Notes: a model not told the origin generated them from the sequence alone. 64,000 nucleotides of DNA from Paenibacillus silvisoli (GCF_030866765.1 NZ_CP133017.1:3888001-3952000), one strand, 5' to 3'; shown: positions 26,746 to 35,382, numbered from the stretch's first letter. A program made the numbers and translations.

Positions 26746-26970
26746 CTAGCACCTCTTTGCACTGTTACTAATGTAAATTGATCCAATCATTTCGCGCTCG
26801 TCGGTAGCAGGCGACTTGGACAACGAAAGGAAATTGCCGATTATACCATTGGCTCGGTCCAATTCTCCGATGAAAAGATCGTAATGTGCGCTTAGTTGTC
26901 CATTTGGATGCAGGATATGCAATAGTTGCAGGAATCCTCTCACTGTCGCTAGGATTTTTAAGATTGGAAT
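26746..26970 (-). pseudogene. fragment of a sporulation-type histidine kinase (HisKA dimerisation domain)
   Basis: Minus-strand reading of LATVRGFLQLLHI, then LFIGELDRANGIIGNFLSLS matches the segment just after the phospho-accepting His in sporulation kinases (usual form TVRGFLQL...LMISELDRANSIITEFLSLA). The H-box upstream is degraded to IPILKILAT, and no ATP-binding domain follows before a stop at 26746. A decayed piece, not a functional kinase. Confidence 0.72.
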
Positions 26971-27209
26971 ACTCTTGTTCCCCAGATTTTCGCATTTATC
27001 GAGTGTATATATAAGAGTCTAATTCTTCAATTACACTAATTTTTTATATTCACTTTGTATTACAATTCTATTAATAACTTTTTCTAATATCATATAGACT
27101 CCTAGTAAACTAAGAACTTCTTTCGTTAACGTCTTTTTGCGAACTTCGTAAATTCGTCAAGACTTAAGTTATTCGCGAAATCATTCAACTATCCTGACCG
27201 TTAGCAGAA
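26971..27209. other. AT-rich intergenic DNA without visible gene
   Basis: Very AT-rich sequence between the kinase fragment and the CDGSH gene. Short open frames exist but show no family words and no ribosome sites. I see nothing to annotate. Confidence 0.6.
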
Positions 27210-27243
27210 CAAAGGCAACCGCCTATCTTGCCGATTGCCTTTG
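27210..27243. terminator. hairpin downstream of the CDGSH gene
   Basis: CAAAGGCAA (27210-27218) pairs with TTGCCTTTG (27235-27243) with inner pairing; a T-rich run follows only on the plus strand, so its use by the minus-strand CDGSH gene is uncertain. Confidence 0.5.
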
Positions 27244-27331
27244 TGATTTTTGAATTCTAATAGCTGAATGCTCTGAAAAACACAAAAAGAGCAGCCGATT
27301 TGTCAACTCTCCTTGTGCTAACATTTCCTGC

Positions 27332-27547
27332 TTAATCCTTCTTCGCTCTCGGCGCGCTTTCGAAGCCGATCGACTTGTGCGTGCCGTCGCAGAACGGCTT
27401 GTTGCCCGATCCCCCGCACCGGCATAGCGAGAATGATTCTTTGTGCTCGAATGGGTTGCCTTCTGCATCGACTAGTTCGACTTGCCCTGTTACCCGAAGT
27501 GATCCGTTGTCGTTCACTTTGATAATCACTTTGTTTTCATTCTCCAT
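27332..27547 (-). CDS. CDGSH iron-sulfur domain protein
   Basis: 71 residues. The 2Fe-2S motif is complete: Cys42, Cys44, Cys53 and His57 in CRCGGSGNKPFCDGTH, the three-Cys one-His ligand set of mitoNEET-type proteins. The N-terminal half is a small beta domain (KVIIKVNDNGSLRVTGQVEL). Bacterial members are single-domain cytosolic proteins proposed to handle iron-sulfur or redox stress. It stands alone amid pseudogene fragments, with an AGGAGGCAGG-like ribosome site on the minus strand before the ATG. Confidence 0.92.
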   Translation of the reverse strand: MENENKVIIKVNDNGSLRVTGQVELVDAEGNPFEHKESFSLCRCGGSGNKPFCDGTHKSIGFESAPRAKKD

Positions 27548-27649
27548 GAGCCTGCCTCCTATGTATATTAAGTTATTTCAAGTATATCCACCGATAGATG
27601 AATAAAGACGACCCGCTCCTCCCCGTTAGCATTCCTGTAGATGGATTAA

Positions 27650-27890
27650 TTTCGTCTCTGAAAAAAGAAAAGCGCCTCGGTACGATGGGAGTACGCAACG
27701 GGTCATAGCCCTTTAAATCCCATCATCCAGGAGGACGCTCTACTATGAAGTTTAAAGCGCAGGACAAACAAAATCAACTCATTGAAAAAATTACCGCTCA
27801 GCATCTCGTCGTCGGAATCGACATCGCTCGGCAAGTGCATGTCGCACGTGCCGTTAACTTTCGAGGAATCGTCATCGGTCCCTCGCGGGA
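27650..27890 (+). mobile_element. decapitated IS110-family element (left end plus 5' end of transposase)
   Basis: The left non-coding end (about 27650-27744) and the first ~48 codons of an IS110-type transposase survive; the similarity breaks off near 27890, 45 bases before the end of the potassium channel gene. No right end is visible. In IS110 elements the non-coding end upstream of the transposase specifies a guide RNA, so that segment may be present here but without its enzyme. Confidence 0.7.
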
Positions 27891-27915
27891 AGCCTGTTTT
27901 ATTTGCATAATATAG
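27745..27915 (+). pseudogene. truncated IS110-family transposase
   Basis: Starts ATG behind CAGGAGGACG with KFKAQDKQNQLIEKITAQHL then VVGIDIARQVHVARAVNFRG. The first catalytic Asp of the DEDD RuvC-like domain is in GIDIA. After about residue 48 the frame runs into unrelated sequence and stops at 56 residues, so no complete nuclease domain exists. Confidence 0.8.
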
Positions 27916-27935
27916 TCAGCCTACATGAAACGTAA

Positions 27936-29309
27936 TTAGCCGATCATCAACTTCTCCTCCGGATAACGGTAATATTGCTTTTTGGATGATCTTGTCATCG
28001 CATAAGCCATAGTTAGAGGTCCAAGCCGGCCAATAAACATTGTTGCTATGATAACGAGCTTCCCGGCAAAAGTCAGCTTGCCCGTTAAACCTAATGTCAT
28101 GCCTACGGTGCCAAATGCGGATGTAGCCTCGAAAAGGATATCCATAAAATCGTGATCGGTATGCCGCTCTGTTATCGTTAGGATAATGGCACAAACAAGA
28201 ACGACGCCAAGCGAAATAATGATTACGGCCAACGCTCGCAAAATAAAATCGGTTGCCAGCCGTCTCTTGTAAATCTCAACGTCTTCTCTGCCCCTGATAA
28301 TGGCATAGACGGTCATAATCAATACGGCAAATGTATTCGTTTTGATTCCGCCGGCAGTGGATCCCGACGAACCTCCGATAAACATCAGAATAATCATAAG
28401 CAATTGAGATGTCGGCAGCATTGCTGTAAGATCTATCGAATTAAATCCGGCCGTTCGCGTGACCACGCCTTGGAAGTAGCTTGCCCATAAACGCTCCTGC
28501 CAGGCTAGCGGGCCGAATGTTTCCGGATTGAGCAGTTCCATGCATAAGATCAGAAAGGTTCCGGCAGTGATTAGTACCGCATTAGTTGTAAGAACGATTT
28601 TGCTATGCAGGGACAAATCCTTCCAATTGCGTTTTTTCAGAATATCAAGAATAACCGTGAAGCCGAGTCCGCCAAAAATAAACAAAAGCGTGATTACAAT
28701 ATTAACGGTTGGGTCGCCTACGTACTGCATCAGGCTGTCAGACCATAACGAGAAGCCGGCATTATTAAATGCCGATATTGCATGGAAAATACCGTAGTAA
28801 ATGGCTCTGGCCGTTCCATACTCTCCTGACCATCGCAATGCCAACACGAAGGCAGCCATGGATTCAATAATAAGCGCAATGAGAAAAATGTTTATCGCCA
28901 GCCTGACCACACCTTGCGTAGAATTGGAATTAATGGACTGCTGAATAAGCAGTCTCTCCCGCAAGCCAATCTTCTTGCCGATCACAATCGCAAACAGCAC
29001 CCCGAATACCATGAACCCAAGGCCGCCGATTTGAACCAGCACAAGGATGACCAGCTCTCCGAATGTTGTAAAGGTTGACGGAACATCCACGACGGATAAC
29101 CCTGTTACACAAACGGCAGAGGTGGAGATAAAGAGAGCATCGATCCATCCTATGCTGTTTCCAGAAACCGACGATACAGGTAAGGCAAGAAGGATCATAC
29201 CCACGACAATTAAAACGGCAAAACCTAGAATAATTATTCTTGGCGCCGATATCTTTTTCGATTGTTTATGTGCATCCGCTAATGGAATGCTTGCTTCATT
29301 TCCAGCCAT
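27936..29309 (-). CDS. KtrB/TrkH-type potassium channel subunit
   Basis: 457 residues. Four pore-loop repeats are visible: TSAVCVTGLSV, SAFNNAGFSLW, VTRTAGFNSID and ATSAFGTVGMT, each with the selectivity-filter glycine; the third repeat carries the gating-loop context GGSSGSTAGGIKTN just after. This is the membrane part of a Ktr-type K+ uptake system for osmotic and pH adaptation. No KtrA/KtrC RCK subunit is encoded in the window, so it must use one from elsewhere. The ATG follows GAGGAGCGCATT. An IS110 remnant abuts the 3' end, but the C-terminus looks intact. Confidence 0.92.
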   Translation of the reverse strand: MAGNEASIPLADAHKQSKKISAPRIIILGFAVLIVVGMILLALPVSSVSGNSIGWIDALFISTSAVCVTGLSVVDVPSTFTTFGELVILVLVQIGGLGFMVFGVLFAIVIGKKIGLRERLLIQQSINSNSTQGVVRLAINIFLIALIIESMAAFVLALRWSGEYGTARAIYYGIFHAISAFNNAGFSLWSDSLMQYVGDPTVNIVITLLFIFGGLGFTVILDILKKRNWKDLSLHSKIVLTTNAVLITAGTFLILCMELLNPETFGPLAWQERLWASYFQGVVTRTAGFNSIDLTAMLPTSQLLMIILMFIGGSSGSTAGGIKTNTFAVLIMTVYAIIRGREDVEIYKRRLATDFILRALAVIIISLGVVLVCAIILTITERHTDHDFMDILFEATSAFGTVGMTLGLTGKLTFAGKLVIIATMFIGRLGPLTMAYAMTRSSKKQYYRYPEEKLMIG

Positions 29310-29457
29310 AATGCGCTCCTCTTCATCGTCCTACACATTCATTGTACCTTAACCCTTTATTTGCATAATCTAACATGAGCAGCTTTCGCTTGTAAATAGC
29401 CGTCAGCTTCTCTTAACCTCTTCCAAGTATTAACATAGGCTTAAACATAAAGAAAGA

Positions 29458-29471
29458 CCACCAGTTGGTGG
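29458..29471 (-). terminator. terminator of the opuA operon
   Basis: CCACCA-AC-TGGTGG on the minus strand followed by TCTTTCTTT, 20 bases after the last gene of the operon. Confidence 0.7.
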
Positions 29472-29491
29472 CCGTTCCTTTGCGAATTAAA

Positions 29492-30367
29492 TTAAATCCC
29501 TTCGAGCCAAACTTTTACTTCCTTCTCGTGAGCATCTACCCAGGCTTTCGAGGCGTCCTCTGGTGACTTGCCTCCTTGGATCTCCACCATTACTTCAGCC
29601 ATGTCGTCAGGATTCCATTGGAATTGATCGAGCATCTTGTAAGCGTCCGACATATCTTCTTTTAGCCCTTTGCGAACCATCGTATGGATCTTCTCGTCCC
29701 CGCCATAGACTCCTTTGGAGTCAGTTAAATATTTAAGCTCCATCTTTGCGAACATCCAGTGAGGGGTCCAGCCAGTGACGATAATTGGTTTCTTCGCATC
29801 GAAAGCTTTCTGAAGCTCCGTTGCCATAGCCGCCGAGGAGCTCTCAACGAGCTGCCAGTCCGCATCTAGACCGTAATCCTTCAGGGCCTGCTCTGTGGAG
29901 GACATGATTCCCGCACCGGGCTCTATGCCGATAATTTTATGGTCTACTTTATCTCCGATCTCGCCTTGCTTCAAGTCCTCAATCGAATTTTCCTTCATGT
30001 AGCTGGGCACGACTAGACCTGTCTTCGTTCCGTTCAAGTTTGGCCCGAGATCTTCCAGTTCCTTTCCGTATTTCTCCAAATAGGAAGCGTGCGTCGTCGG
30101 CAGCCAGGCCGCTACCATAGCGTCGGCGCTGCCGTCCGCGATTCCGGCCCACATAGGCCCTGCATCCACCTGCATGAGCTCTACCTTATAGTTCAGCTTC
30201 GATTCCAATACGTACTTCACTACGTTCGTGCTTGCGATTTCAGAATCCCAAGCAACGTAAGCTAACTTGATTTCCTTGGTTTCCTTCGACTCCGTACATC
30301 CGGATAAAGTAGCTGCCAAGACAACAGCGGATAAGGCCAAACCCCAATTTTTCATCTTATCGGTCAC
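29492..30367 (-). CDS. opuAC: glycine betaine/proline ABC transporter substrate-binding lipoprotein
   Basis: 291 residues. Lipoprotein signal with lipobox LSGC (ALSAVVLAATLSGCTESKE). The mature part has the OpuAC-type fold with betaine-binding aromatics in KLAYVAWDSEIASTNVVKY, DAGPMWAGIADGSADAMVAAW and VTGWTPHWMFAKMELKYL. It captures quaternary-ammonium osmolytes outside the membrane. It overlaps the permease gene by 4 bases and is the last gene of the opuAA-AB-AC operon. Confidence 0.93.
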   Translation of the reverse strand: MTDKMKNWGLALSAVVLAATLSGCTESKETKEIKLAYVAWDSEIASTNVVKYVLESKLNYKVELMQVDAGPMWAGIADGSADAMVAAWLPTTHASYLEKYGKELEDLGPNLNGTKTGLVVPSYMKENSIEDLKQGEIGDKVDHKIIGIEPGAGIMSSTEQALKDYGLDADWQLVESSSAAMATELQKAFDAKKPIIVTGWTPHWMFAKMELKYLTDSKGVYGGDEKIHTMVRKGLKEDMSDAYKMLDQFQWNPDDMAEVMVEIQGGKSPEDASKAWVDAHEKEVKVWLEGI

Positions 30368-31203
30368 CTCTGAGTTTTCTGTTTTTTGACAATGCGTTGA
30401 GTTAAACGGTCCAGCAAAATGGCTAAGACGACGATCGAGATGCCTGCTTCGAAACCGGTACCTGTTTTAGTTTGAGTTACTGCCCGGTACACGTCAGCTC
30501 CCAGTCCTTGCGCGCCGATCATGGACGAAATGACCACCATCGACAATGAAAGCATAATGGTCTGATTGATCCCGGCCATCATCGTAGGCAACGCCATCGG
30601 TAACTGCAGCTTGAACAGCATCTGGTTTGGCGTCGAGCCGAATGCTTCCGCCGCTTCGACAAGCTCGTGCGGCACTTGCCTGATGCCGAGATTCGTAAGT
30701 CGGATCGTGGGCGGAACCGCGAAAATTATGGAGGCGATGACGCCTGGTACGACACCCAGTGAAAAGAACGAAACGGCTGGCAATAAATACACAAATGCCG
30801 GCATCGTCTGCATGAAATCAAGCACCGGGGTCACGACGTTCTGACTAACCCGGCTTCTTGCGCATAAAATTCCTAGCGGAACGCCGATGATGATTGAGAG
30901 CAGTGAAGCCGTAAGGACGATGGCCAGCGTTTCCATGGCATGCTCCCAGTAGCCCAAATTTACGATCAGCAGCAGTCCGACAAACGCTAATGCGGCAAAC
31001 CGCCATTTGCCCGCAATCCATGCGAGCGTTGACGCAAGAAGAACGATAAGAATCGGTGGACCTAGAAGGAGCACGCTCTGCAAGAAATCAACCAGTGATC
31101 CAATCAAAATCCGAATAACATCAAACAGCGGAGCAAAATGTGCCTCCAGCCATGCCTCAAGCGTTTCGATCCAATCGCCTATCGGAAGTTTCGGAATGTT
31201 CAT
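30364..31203 (-). CDS. opuAB: glycine betaine ABC transporter permease
   Basis: 279 residues. A scaffold of an N-terminal amphipathic region (PIGDWIETLEAWLEAHFAPL) and about seven helices; the ATPase-contacting loop is VEAAEAFGSTPNQMLFKLQLP. TMPAFVYLLPAVSFFSLGVVP and GINQTIMLSLSMVVISSMIG are family hallmarks of OpuAB/ProW. The substrate-binding protein is separate, unlike the fused OpuABC of lactococci. Overlaps both neighbours by 4 bases. Confidence 0.94.
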   Translation of the reverse strand: MNIPKLPIGDWIETLEAWLEAHFAPLFDVIRILIGSLVDFLQSVLLLGPPILIVLLASTLAWIAGKWRFAALAFVGLLLIVNLGYWEHAMETLAIVLTASLLSIIIGVPLGILCARSRVSQNVVTPVLDFMQTMPAFVYLLPAVSFFSLGVVPGVIASIIFAVPPTIRLTNLGIRQVPHELVEAAEAFGSTPNQMLFKLQLPMALPTMMAGINQTIMLSLSMVVISSMIGAQGLGADVYRAVTQTKTGTGFEAGISIVVLAILLDRLTQRIVKKQKTQR

Positions 31204-32399
31204 CCTGTTCCACCTACTTCCAGCTCTGTGTTGCCTGCGAGCGCTGCAAAGACTGCACCGCGAATGACGATACCAAGCAGCCGATTCGCGTCGTCTGTCA
31301 CCGCCAGCGGCAAATGGGTTGCGGCCATCGGTTCGAAGAGCTCATTCAATACTGTATCTGGCGAGACGCTCGGTGTTACCGGAATCAAAATGTCTTCTAG
31401 AGATAAGTTTTCCTTAAGCGCCGCCGAAGCGCCTTCAGCCGTTATTGCGCCAAGCAACCGTTTGCTCTTATCCGTTACGTAGAGGCTTGATACCCCCTGC
31501 TCGCGCATTCGTTGGAGCGCGACCCGCGGTCCTCGCTCAAGCATAATCGTCTCGGGGCGCCGCATGACGTGCGCTGCCGTAAGAACCTTGGATAAATCGA
31601 CGTCTTCAATAAATTTTTCAACATAATGGTTGGCCGGCTTCATCAGGATTTCCTCAGGCGAGCCGATCTGTACAATCGAGCCATCCTTCATTAATGCGAT
31701 TTTATCCCCTATTCGCAGCGCTTCATCGAGATCATGAGTAATGAAGATGATTGTCTTCTGCATGGAGGATTGGAGCTGCAGCAGCTCATCCTGCATATCC
31801 TTGCGAATCAAAGGATCGAGCGCGCTGAAGGCCTCATCCATCAACAGGATATCGGGGTCGTTCGCAAGTCCTCTCGCCAACCCCACGCGCTGTTGCATCC
31901 CTCCGCTAAGCTCATCCGGATAATTGTTCTCCCAGCCGCTAAGTCCAACGAGTTCTAGCGAATTGCGTGCCATCTGACTTCGGGTTTGTTTGTCGATACC
32001 TTGGACTTCCAAACCGTATTCCACGTTTTGCAGTACTGTACGATGCGGAAATAGAGCGAATTTCTGAAAGACCATCCCCATGCGTTTGCGGCGAAACTCT
32101 CTGAGTTCGTTCGGACTCATTCCGACAATGTCTTTTCCTTTGAACAGGATTTGGCCGTCCGTCGGCTCAATTAGCCGATTCAGCAGCCGGAGAAGCGTCG
32201 ACTTCCCGCTTCCCGATAGTCCCATGATGACGAAGATTTGTCCTTCTTCAATCGAGAAGCTCGCGCGGTTAACGCCGACCGTATGCTTCGTCTCTTTCAG
32301 GATCCGTTCCTTCGTCCATCCTTGTTGGAGCTGCTGGAGCGTTTTGTCCGGGTCGCTGCCGAATACTTTTGTCAATGATCTGGCTTCAATGATGGACAA
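31200..32399 (-). CDS. opuAA: glycine betaine ABC transporter ATPase with C-terminal CBS pair
   Basis: 399 residues. Walker A is GLSGSGKST, signature LSGGMQQRVGLARGLA, Walker B ILLMDEAFSALD, H-loop FITHDLDEAL. The last ~115 residues form a CBS-domain pair (AHVMRRPETIMLERGPRVAL, GVSSLYVTDKSKRLLGAITA, VTPSVSPDTVLNELFE, HLPLAVTDDANRLLGIVIRG), the part that gates OpuA by ionic strength and, in known Gram-positive OpuA systems, by c-di-AMP. A TTG start at 32399 is chosen: AGGAGGGG lies 9 bases upstream, and the 23 codons before it lack family similarity. Divergent from gbsR. Confidence 0.93.
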   Translation of the reverse strand: MSIIEARSLTKVFGSDPDKTLQQLQQGWTKERILKETKHTVGVNRASFSIEEGQIFVIMGLSGSGKSTLLRLLNRLIEPTDGQILFKGKDIVGMSPNELREFRRKRMGMVFQKFALFPHRTVLQNVEYGLEVQGIDKQTRSQMARNSLELVGLSGWENNYPDELSGGMQQRVGLARGLANDPDILLMDEAFSALDPLIRKDMQDELLQLQSSMQKTIIFITHDLDEALRIGDKIALMKDGSIVQIGSPEEILMKPANHYVEKFIEDVDLSKVLTAAHVMRRPETIMLERGPRVALQRMREQGVSSLYVTDKSKRLLGAITAEGASAALKENLSLEDILIPVTPSVSPDTVLNELFEPMAATHLPLAVTDDANRLLGIVIRGAVFAALAGNTELEVGGTG

Positions 32400-32553
32400 T
32401 CGTATTCCCCTCCTTGTCTCTATTGTGGCGACTGGTTCCAGTTTATGGAGGAATGAATGTTTAGTCAACAGTTAAATCCGTTTATAATTTATGTACAGCA
32501 TAAACTTTACGATAGATTTGCTCCCGAATACGCCCATATGCTTAATAATCCTC

Positions 32554-32613
32554 TGTCCAATGTGTGCTTTACAATATTTTCGAGTATGTTTACAATAACT
32601 ATGACATTGGACA
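32554..32613. promoter_or_regulatory. opuA-gbsR divergent control region with inverted repeat
   Basis: TGTCCAATGT (32554-32563) and ACATTGGACA (32604-32613) are perfect 10-bp inverted arms 40 bases apart, the second ending 20 bases before the gbsR start codon. Candidate operator for GbsR, which in Bacillus represses choline/betaine genes. Confidence 0.6.
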
Positions 32614-32633
32614 AGGTGACCTAGGAGGCAATC

Positions 32634-33194
32634 ATGAACGAAGAAATGAACGCTTTAACGCCTGAGCAATTACGGTCGCTGCATGTATCCAGACAGCGCG
32701 TGATCGATTCAATCGGCAAAAACATGGACTTATATGGAATCACATTGTCCATCGGACATTTATATGGCTATATGTACTTTCAGAACGATCCTATTACATT
32801 GGATCAAATGAGCGAAACGATGGGCATGAGCAAGACATCCATGAGCACGGGTATGCGAACCCTTATGGATCTGAAGATGATTGAGAAAGTTTGGGGAAAA
32901 GGCTCAAGAAAAGACTTTTACGAGGTCGTGCCTGACTGGCATCAAAATTTCGTGGATTTCTTCTCGATTAAGTGGCGGAAAGCCATTGAAAGCAATATGA
33001 CCTCCCTCGAAAAATCATTAAGAGAGATACGAGTTTTGCGTGAATCTGAACCTGACAATGGCATATTACGCAAAATCACAATCATAGACGAAGGTAAAAT
33101 TATCGAAGCTCTAAAATATTACAAGTGGCTGCATCGATTGATCGATTCGTTCGAAACGGGAGAAATCTTCTCGTATATTCCGAAGGAAGAATAA
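32634..33194 (+). CDS. gbsR: GbsR-type regulator (MarR-like, choline/glycine-betaine responsive)
   Basis: 186 residues. A winged helix near residues 30-90 (DLYGITLSIGHLYGYMYFQN, TLDQMSETMGMSKTSMSTGM, KVWGKGSRKDFYEV) and a C-terminal helical part with aromatic residues (WHQNFVDFFSIKW, YYKWLHRLIDSF). This is the GbsR/OpuCR/OpcR family, whose members repress betaine uptake or synthesis genes and respond to choline or betaine. Divergent orientation to opuA suggests that operon as target. AGGAGG precedes the ATG by 6 bases. A strong terminator follows. Confidence 0.9.
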   Translation: MNEEMNALTPEQLRSLHVSRQRVIDSIGKNMDLYGITLSIGHLYGYMYFQNDPITLDQMSETMGMSKTSMSTGMRTLMDLKMIEKVWGKGSRKDFYEVVPDWHQNFVDFFSIKWRKAIESNMTSLEKSLREIRVLRESEPDNGILRKITIIDEGKIIEALKYYKWLHRLIDSFETGEIFSYIPKEE

Positions 33195-33218
33195 CTTAAT
33201 CGCACATCTATTCCATGA

Positions 33219-33254
33219 AAACGGCGGGGACATTTTACGATGTCCCCGCCGTTT
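33219..33254. terminator. intrinsic terminator after gbsR
   Basis: Perfect 15-bp stem AAACGGCGGGGACAT (33219-33233) with 6-base loop, ending GTTTCGTT. Confidence 0.85.
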
Positions 33255-33400
33255 CGTTAATCCGGATGTATGTTTTTAACGCTCCTGCATCTATCAATTG
33301 GTTTTAATGTGGGAAAATGTATATTTTTTCGTTATGGGAGAGACATTAGAGATAGAATTAAACGGCAATACTACATGAATCAAGAAAAAGGTTGAGACTT

Positions 33401-34108
33401 ATGGCAGACGCTTGGAAAGTCTTGTTATTGGGTGGATCCGCCATGCCATTATGGGGATTTGCCGTACGGGCTGCTCTTCTCTACTGGATGATGATCCTTG
33501 TCACCCGTTGGATGGGAAAACGACAGGTCGGGATCCTAACGGGGCATAATTACCTGGTTGCTTCTGGTATTGTGGCCATTTCAGCATCACGAATGGTCAA
33601 CCCGGAACACGGATTGTTGGAAGCCTTCGTAATCCTTCCCGTTTTTGCCGGTCTGAACATTATCCAGTCGTATGTGGACATAAAGTGGCCGAAATTCATT
33701 GGTCTAGAACCCATCGTTCTCATTGAAAACGGCCAAATTCAGAAGAGCAGCTTATTGCAGGGATTAATTAGCATTGATGAATTATTAGGTCAAATGCGCC
33801 TACAAGGTGTACATTTGATGTCTCAAGTGGCTTATGCCACCTTGGAGCCCAATGGAAAAATTAGCGTGACAAAAAAAAACGAATATCAGCCCATTCAGCG
33901 TAATGCATTTCAGTTGCCCGAAAAAAACGTATTTCTTCCCCACTTTTTAATCTACGATGGAACGGTGTATCTTGAAAATTTAAAAAAACTCGGATTGGAC
34001 ATGACCTGGTTAAAGAACAAGCTTCTGGAGAAAGGGATTCCCGAACCTCAGGGTGTTTTTGTAGCCATGCTAGAAGACGACGGGACTATATACATAAGTT
34101 TAGGGTGA
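33401..34108 (+). CDS. DUF421 (YetF-type) membrane protein, copy 1
   Basis: About 235 residues. Three N-terminal helices (PLWGFAVRAALLYWMMILVT, NYLVASGIVAISASRM region, FVILPVFAGLNIIQSYVD) followed by the two small alpha-beta DUF421 domains (GLEPIVLIENGQIQKSSLLQ, SIDELLGQMRLQGV, QVAYATLEPNGKISVTKK; and FLIYDGTVYLENLKKLGLD, GVFVAMLEDDGTIYISLG). YetF-like proteins occur in spore-membrane clusters and affect spore heat resistance or germination in some bacilli; their chemistry is unknown. The ATG at 33401 is 10 bases after AAAAAGG. It overlaps copy 2 by 4 bases. Confidence 0.88.
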   Translation: MADAWKVLLLGGSAMPLWGFAVRAALLYWMMILVTRWMGKRQVGILTGHNYLVASGIVAISASRMVNPEHGLLEAFVILPVFAGLNIIQSYVDIKWPKFIGLEPIVLIENGQIQKSSLLQGLISIDELLGQMRLQGVHLMSQVAYATLEPNGKISVTKKNEYQPIQRNAFQLPEKNVFLPHFLIYDGTVYLENLKKLGLDMTWLKNKLLEKGIPEPQGVFVAMLEDDGTIYISLG

Positions 34109-34818
34109 GTGATTTGGAAAATATATTTGGATCCATAGAAAAACTAAGTATCTGGGGGTATTTTCTTCGGACAATTGTTATCGGTGTTCTGGTTTATTTT
34201 GCCGCGAAATTTTTACCCCGGCGATCCGGAGGGCAGTATTCTGCTTTTGACTTTACCTTCTTCTGGTTAATTGGTGGTTTAATTGTGACTCCACTCGCCG
34301 TATCCAAAGTGCCACTTTCGAATATGCTAACCGCTTCGGTAACGGTTTACTTATTGCACTACATCCATTCCTATCTGGTGGTGAAAAGCCGCCGGCTCGC
34401 CCATATTCTTGTCGGAAGGCCTACTATCTTGGTGGAAAATGGTAACGTTCATAAAGATAAAATGAAAAAGAACTTATATAATATTGAAATACTGTTGTCC
34501 CAGTTACGGTACATGAGAGTTGCTAATCCAAAGCAAATCGCCTACGCCGTTCTTGAAACCAATGGTCAAATCAGCGTATTAAAAAGCAGTTCGGCTCAAC
34601 CGGTAACCCCCAGTGACTTGAATATTCCAATATCCAAAACGATCATGCCCGTGGTCCTGATCAATGATGGAGATGTAATAGCGGAAAATCTGCATGGAAT
34701 TGGATGGAGTCTGGAGAGATTGGAGGAGGAATTAACAAAGAAAGGAGTTGCCCATCTGAGAGATATCTATTTGGCAACGATTGATGAGGCAGGAGAACTC
34801 TATTATTCGGTAAAATAA
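34105..34818 (+). CDS. DUF421 (YetF-type) membrane protein, copy 2
   Basis: 237 residues, same plan as copy 1: helices near residues 14-34, 48-68 and 73-92, the RRSGGQYSAFDFTFFWLIGG motif in the second helix region, then the two DUF421 repeats (GRPTILVENGNVHKDKMKKN, YNIEILLSQLRYMRV, IAYAVLETNGQISVLKSS; VVLINDGDVIAENLHGIGW, DIYLATIDEAGELYYSVK). GTG start within the stop codon of copy 1 (GTGA). Followed by two small helical proteins, a grouping that resembles the accessory genes of mobile spore-membrane operons carrying DUF421 genes. Confidence 0.88.
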   Translation: MSDLENIFGSIEKLSIWGYFLRTIVIGVLVYFAAKFLPRRSGGQYSAFDFTFFWLIGGLIVTPLAVSKVPLSNMLTASVTVYLLHYIHSYLVVKSRRLAHILVGRPTILVENGNVHKDKMKKNLYNIEILLSQLRYMRVANPKQIAYAVLETNGQISVLKSSSAQPVTPSDLNIPISKTIMPVVLINDGDVIAENLHGIGWSLERLEEELTKKGVAHLRDIYLATIDEAGELYYSVK

Positions 34819-34842
34819 CACTTAAGTCGAGGAGGCTATTTC

Positions 34843-35040
34843 GTGAAATCGGAAAAAGACATGATTGGAGCCGCTTTAAAAACGGCTGTTGAATATGAAA
34901 CACATATCGCTATGAAATATGCAAATATAACAAAGACCGTCACCGATCCCGCAATTCAACAGCAGTTAAAATCCTTGGAACAAACGGCCCGCAATCATTT
35001 GAACTTGCTCTCAAAACAAATGCAGGAACTCAACAATTAA
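34843..35040 (+). CDS. small helical protein, ferritin-like or coat-like, 1
   Basis: 65 residues, two amphipathic helices (MIGAALKTAVEYETHIAMKY and AIQQQLKSLEQTARNHLNLL) with the E-x-x-x-x-x-Y/H spacing of half ferritin-like or CotF-like proteins. GTG start with GAGGAGG 9 bases upstream. Second member of a DUF421-DUF421-small-small operon. Function unknown; it may dimerise with the next protein. Confidence 0.7.
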   Translation: MKSEKDMIGAALKTAVEYETHIAMKYANITKTVTDPAIQQQLKSLEQTARNHLNLLSKQMQELNN

Positions 35041-35056
35041 TGAGAAAAGGAAAGTG

Positions 35057-35251
35057 ATGAGTGTGAATTCGAAAGAAGAGTTACAAGATATTCTTGATAA
35101 CGAAATGCACCATCAATTTTATTATAACGAACAGTCAGTCCGGATTACTGACAAAGCGATTCGTCAATTTCTCATTCAGCTCAGAGACGATAAAATGAGA
35201 AATATTACTTTACTGCAAACGGAAATAGAAAAGATCATCCCAAAGAAATAA
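35057..35251 (+). CDS. small helical protein, ferritin-like or coat-like, 2
   Basis: About 64 residues, helical throughout: KEELQDILDNEMHHQFYYNE then AIRQFLIQLRDDKMRNITLL. The E-M-H-H-x-x-Y-Y-N-E pattern resembles one half of a four-helix CotF/ferritin-like bundle. Starts at the ATG at 35057 (AAAGGAAAG 4 bases upstream) 16 bases after its partner. Function unknown. Confidence 0.68.
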   Translation: MSVNSKEELQDILDNEMHHQFYYNEQSVRITDKAIRQFLIQLRDDKMRNITLLQTEIEKIIPKK

Positions 35252-35382
35252 ACCTCACTCGCCTCACTCGCCTCCCTCTCAATTAAACCTAACTACATAA
35301 TTACCCATATAATACACACAAAGCACCGTTAGCCAAGCTCCATCGAACATATCGGGCTTTCAGCGCGTTCCTTTTTTGTATA

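Noticed and set aside
26768-26995. 75-residue open frame in the scar zone
   Set aside because: Different frame from the kinase fragment, basic and without similarity; the alternative frame carries the kinase words.
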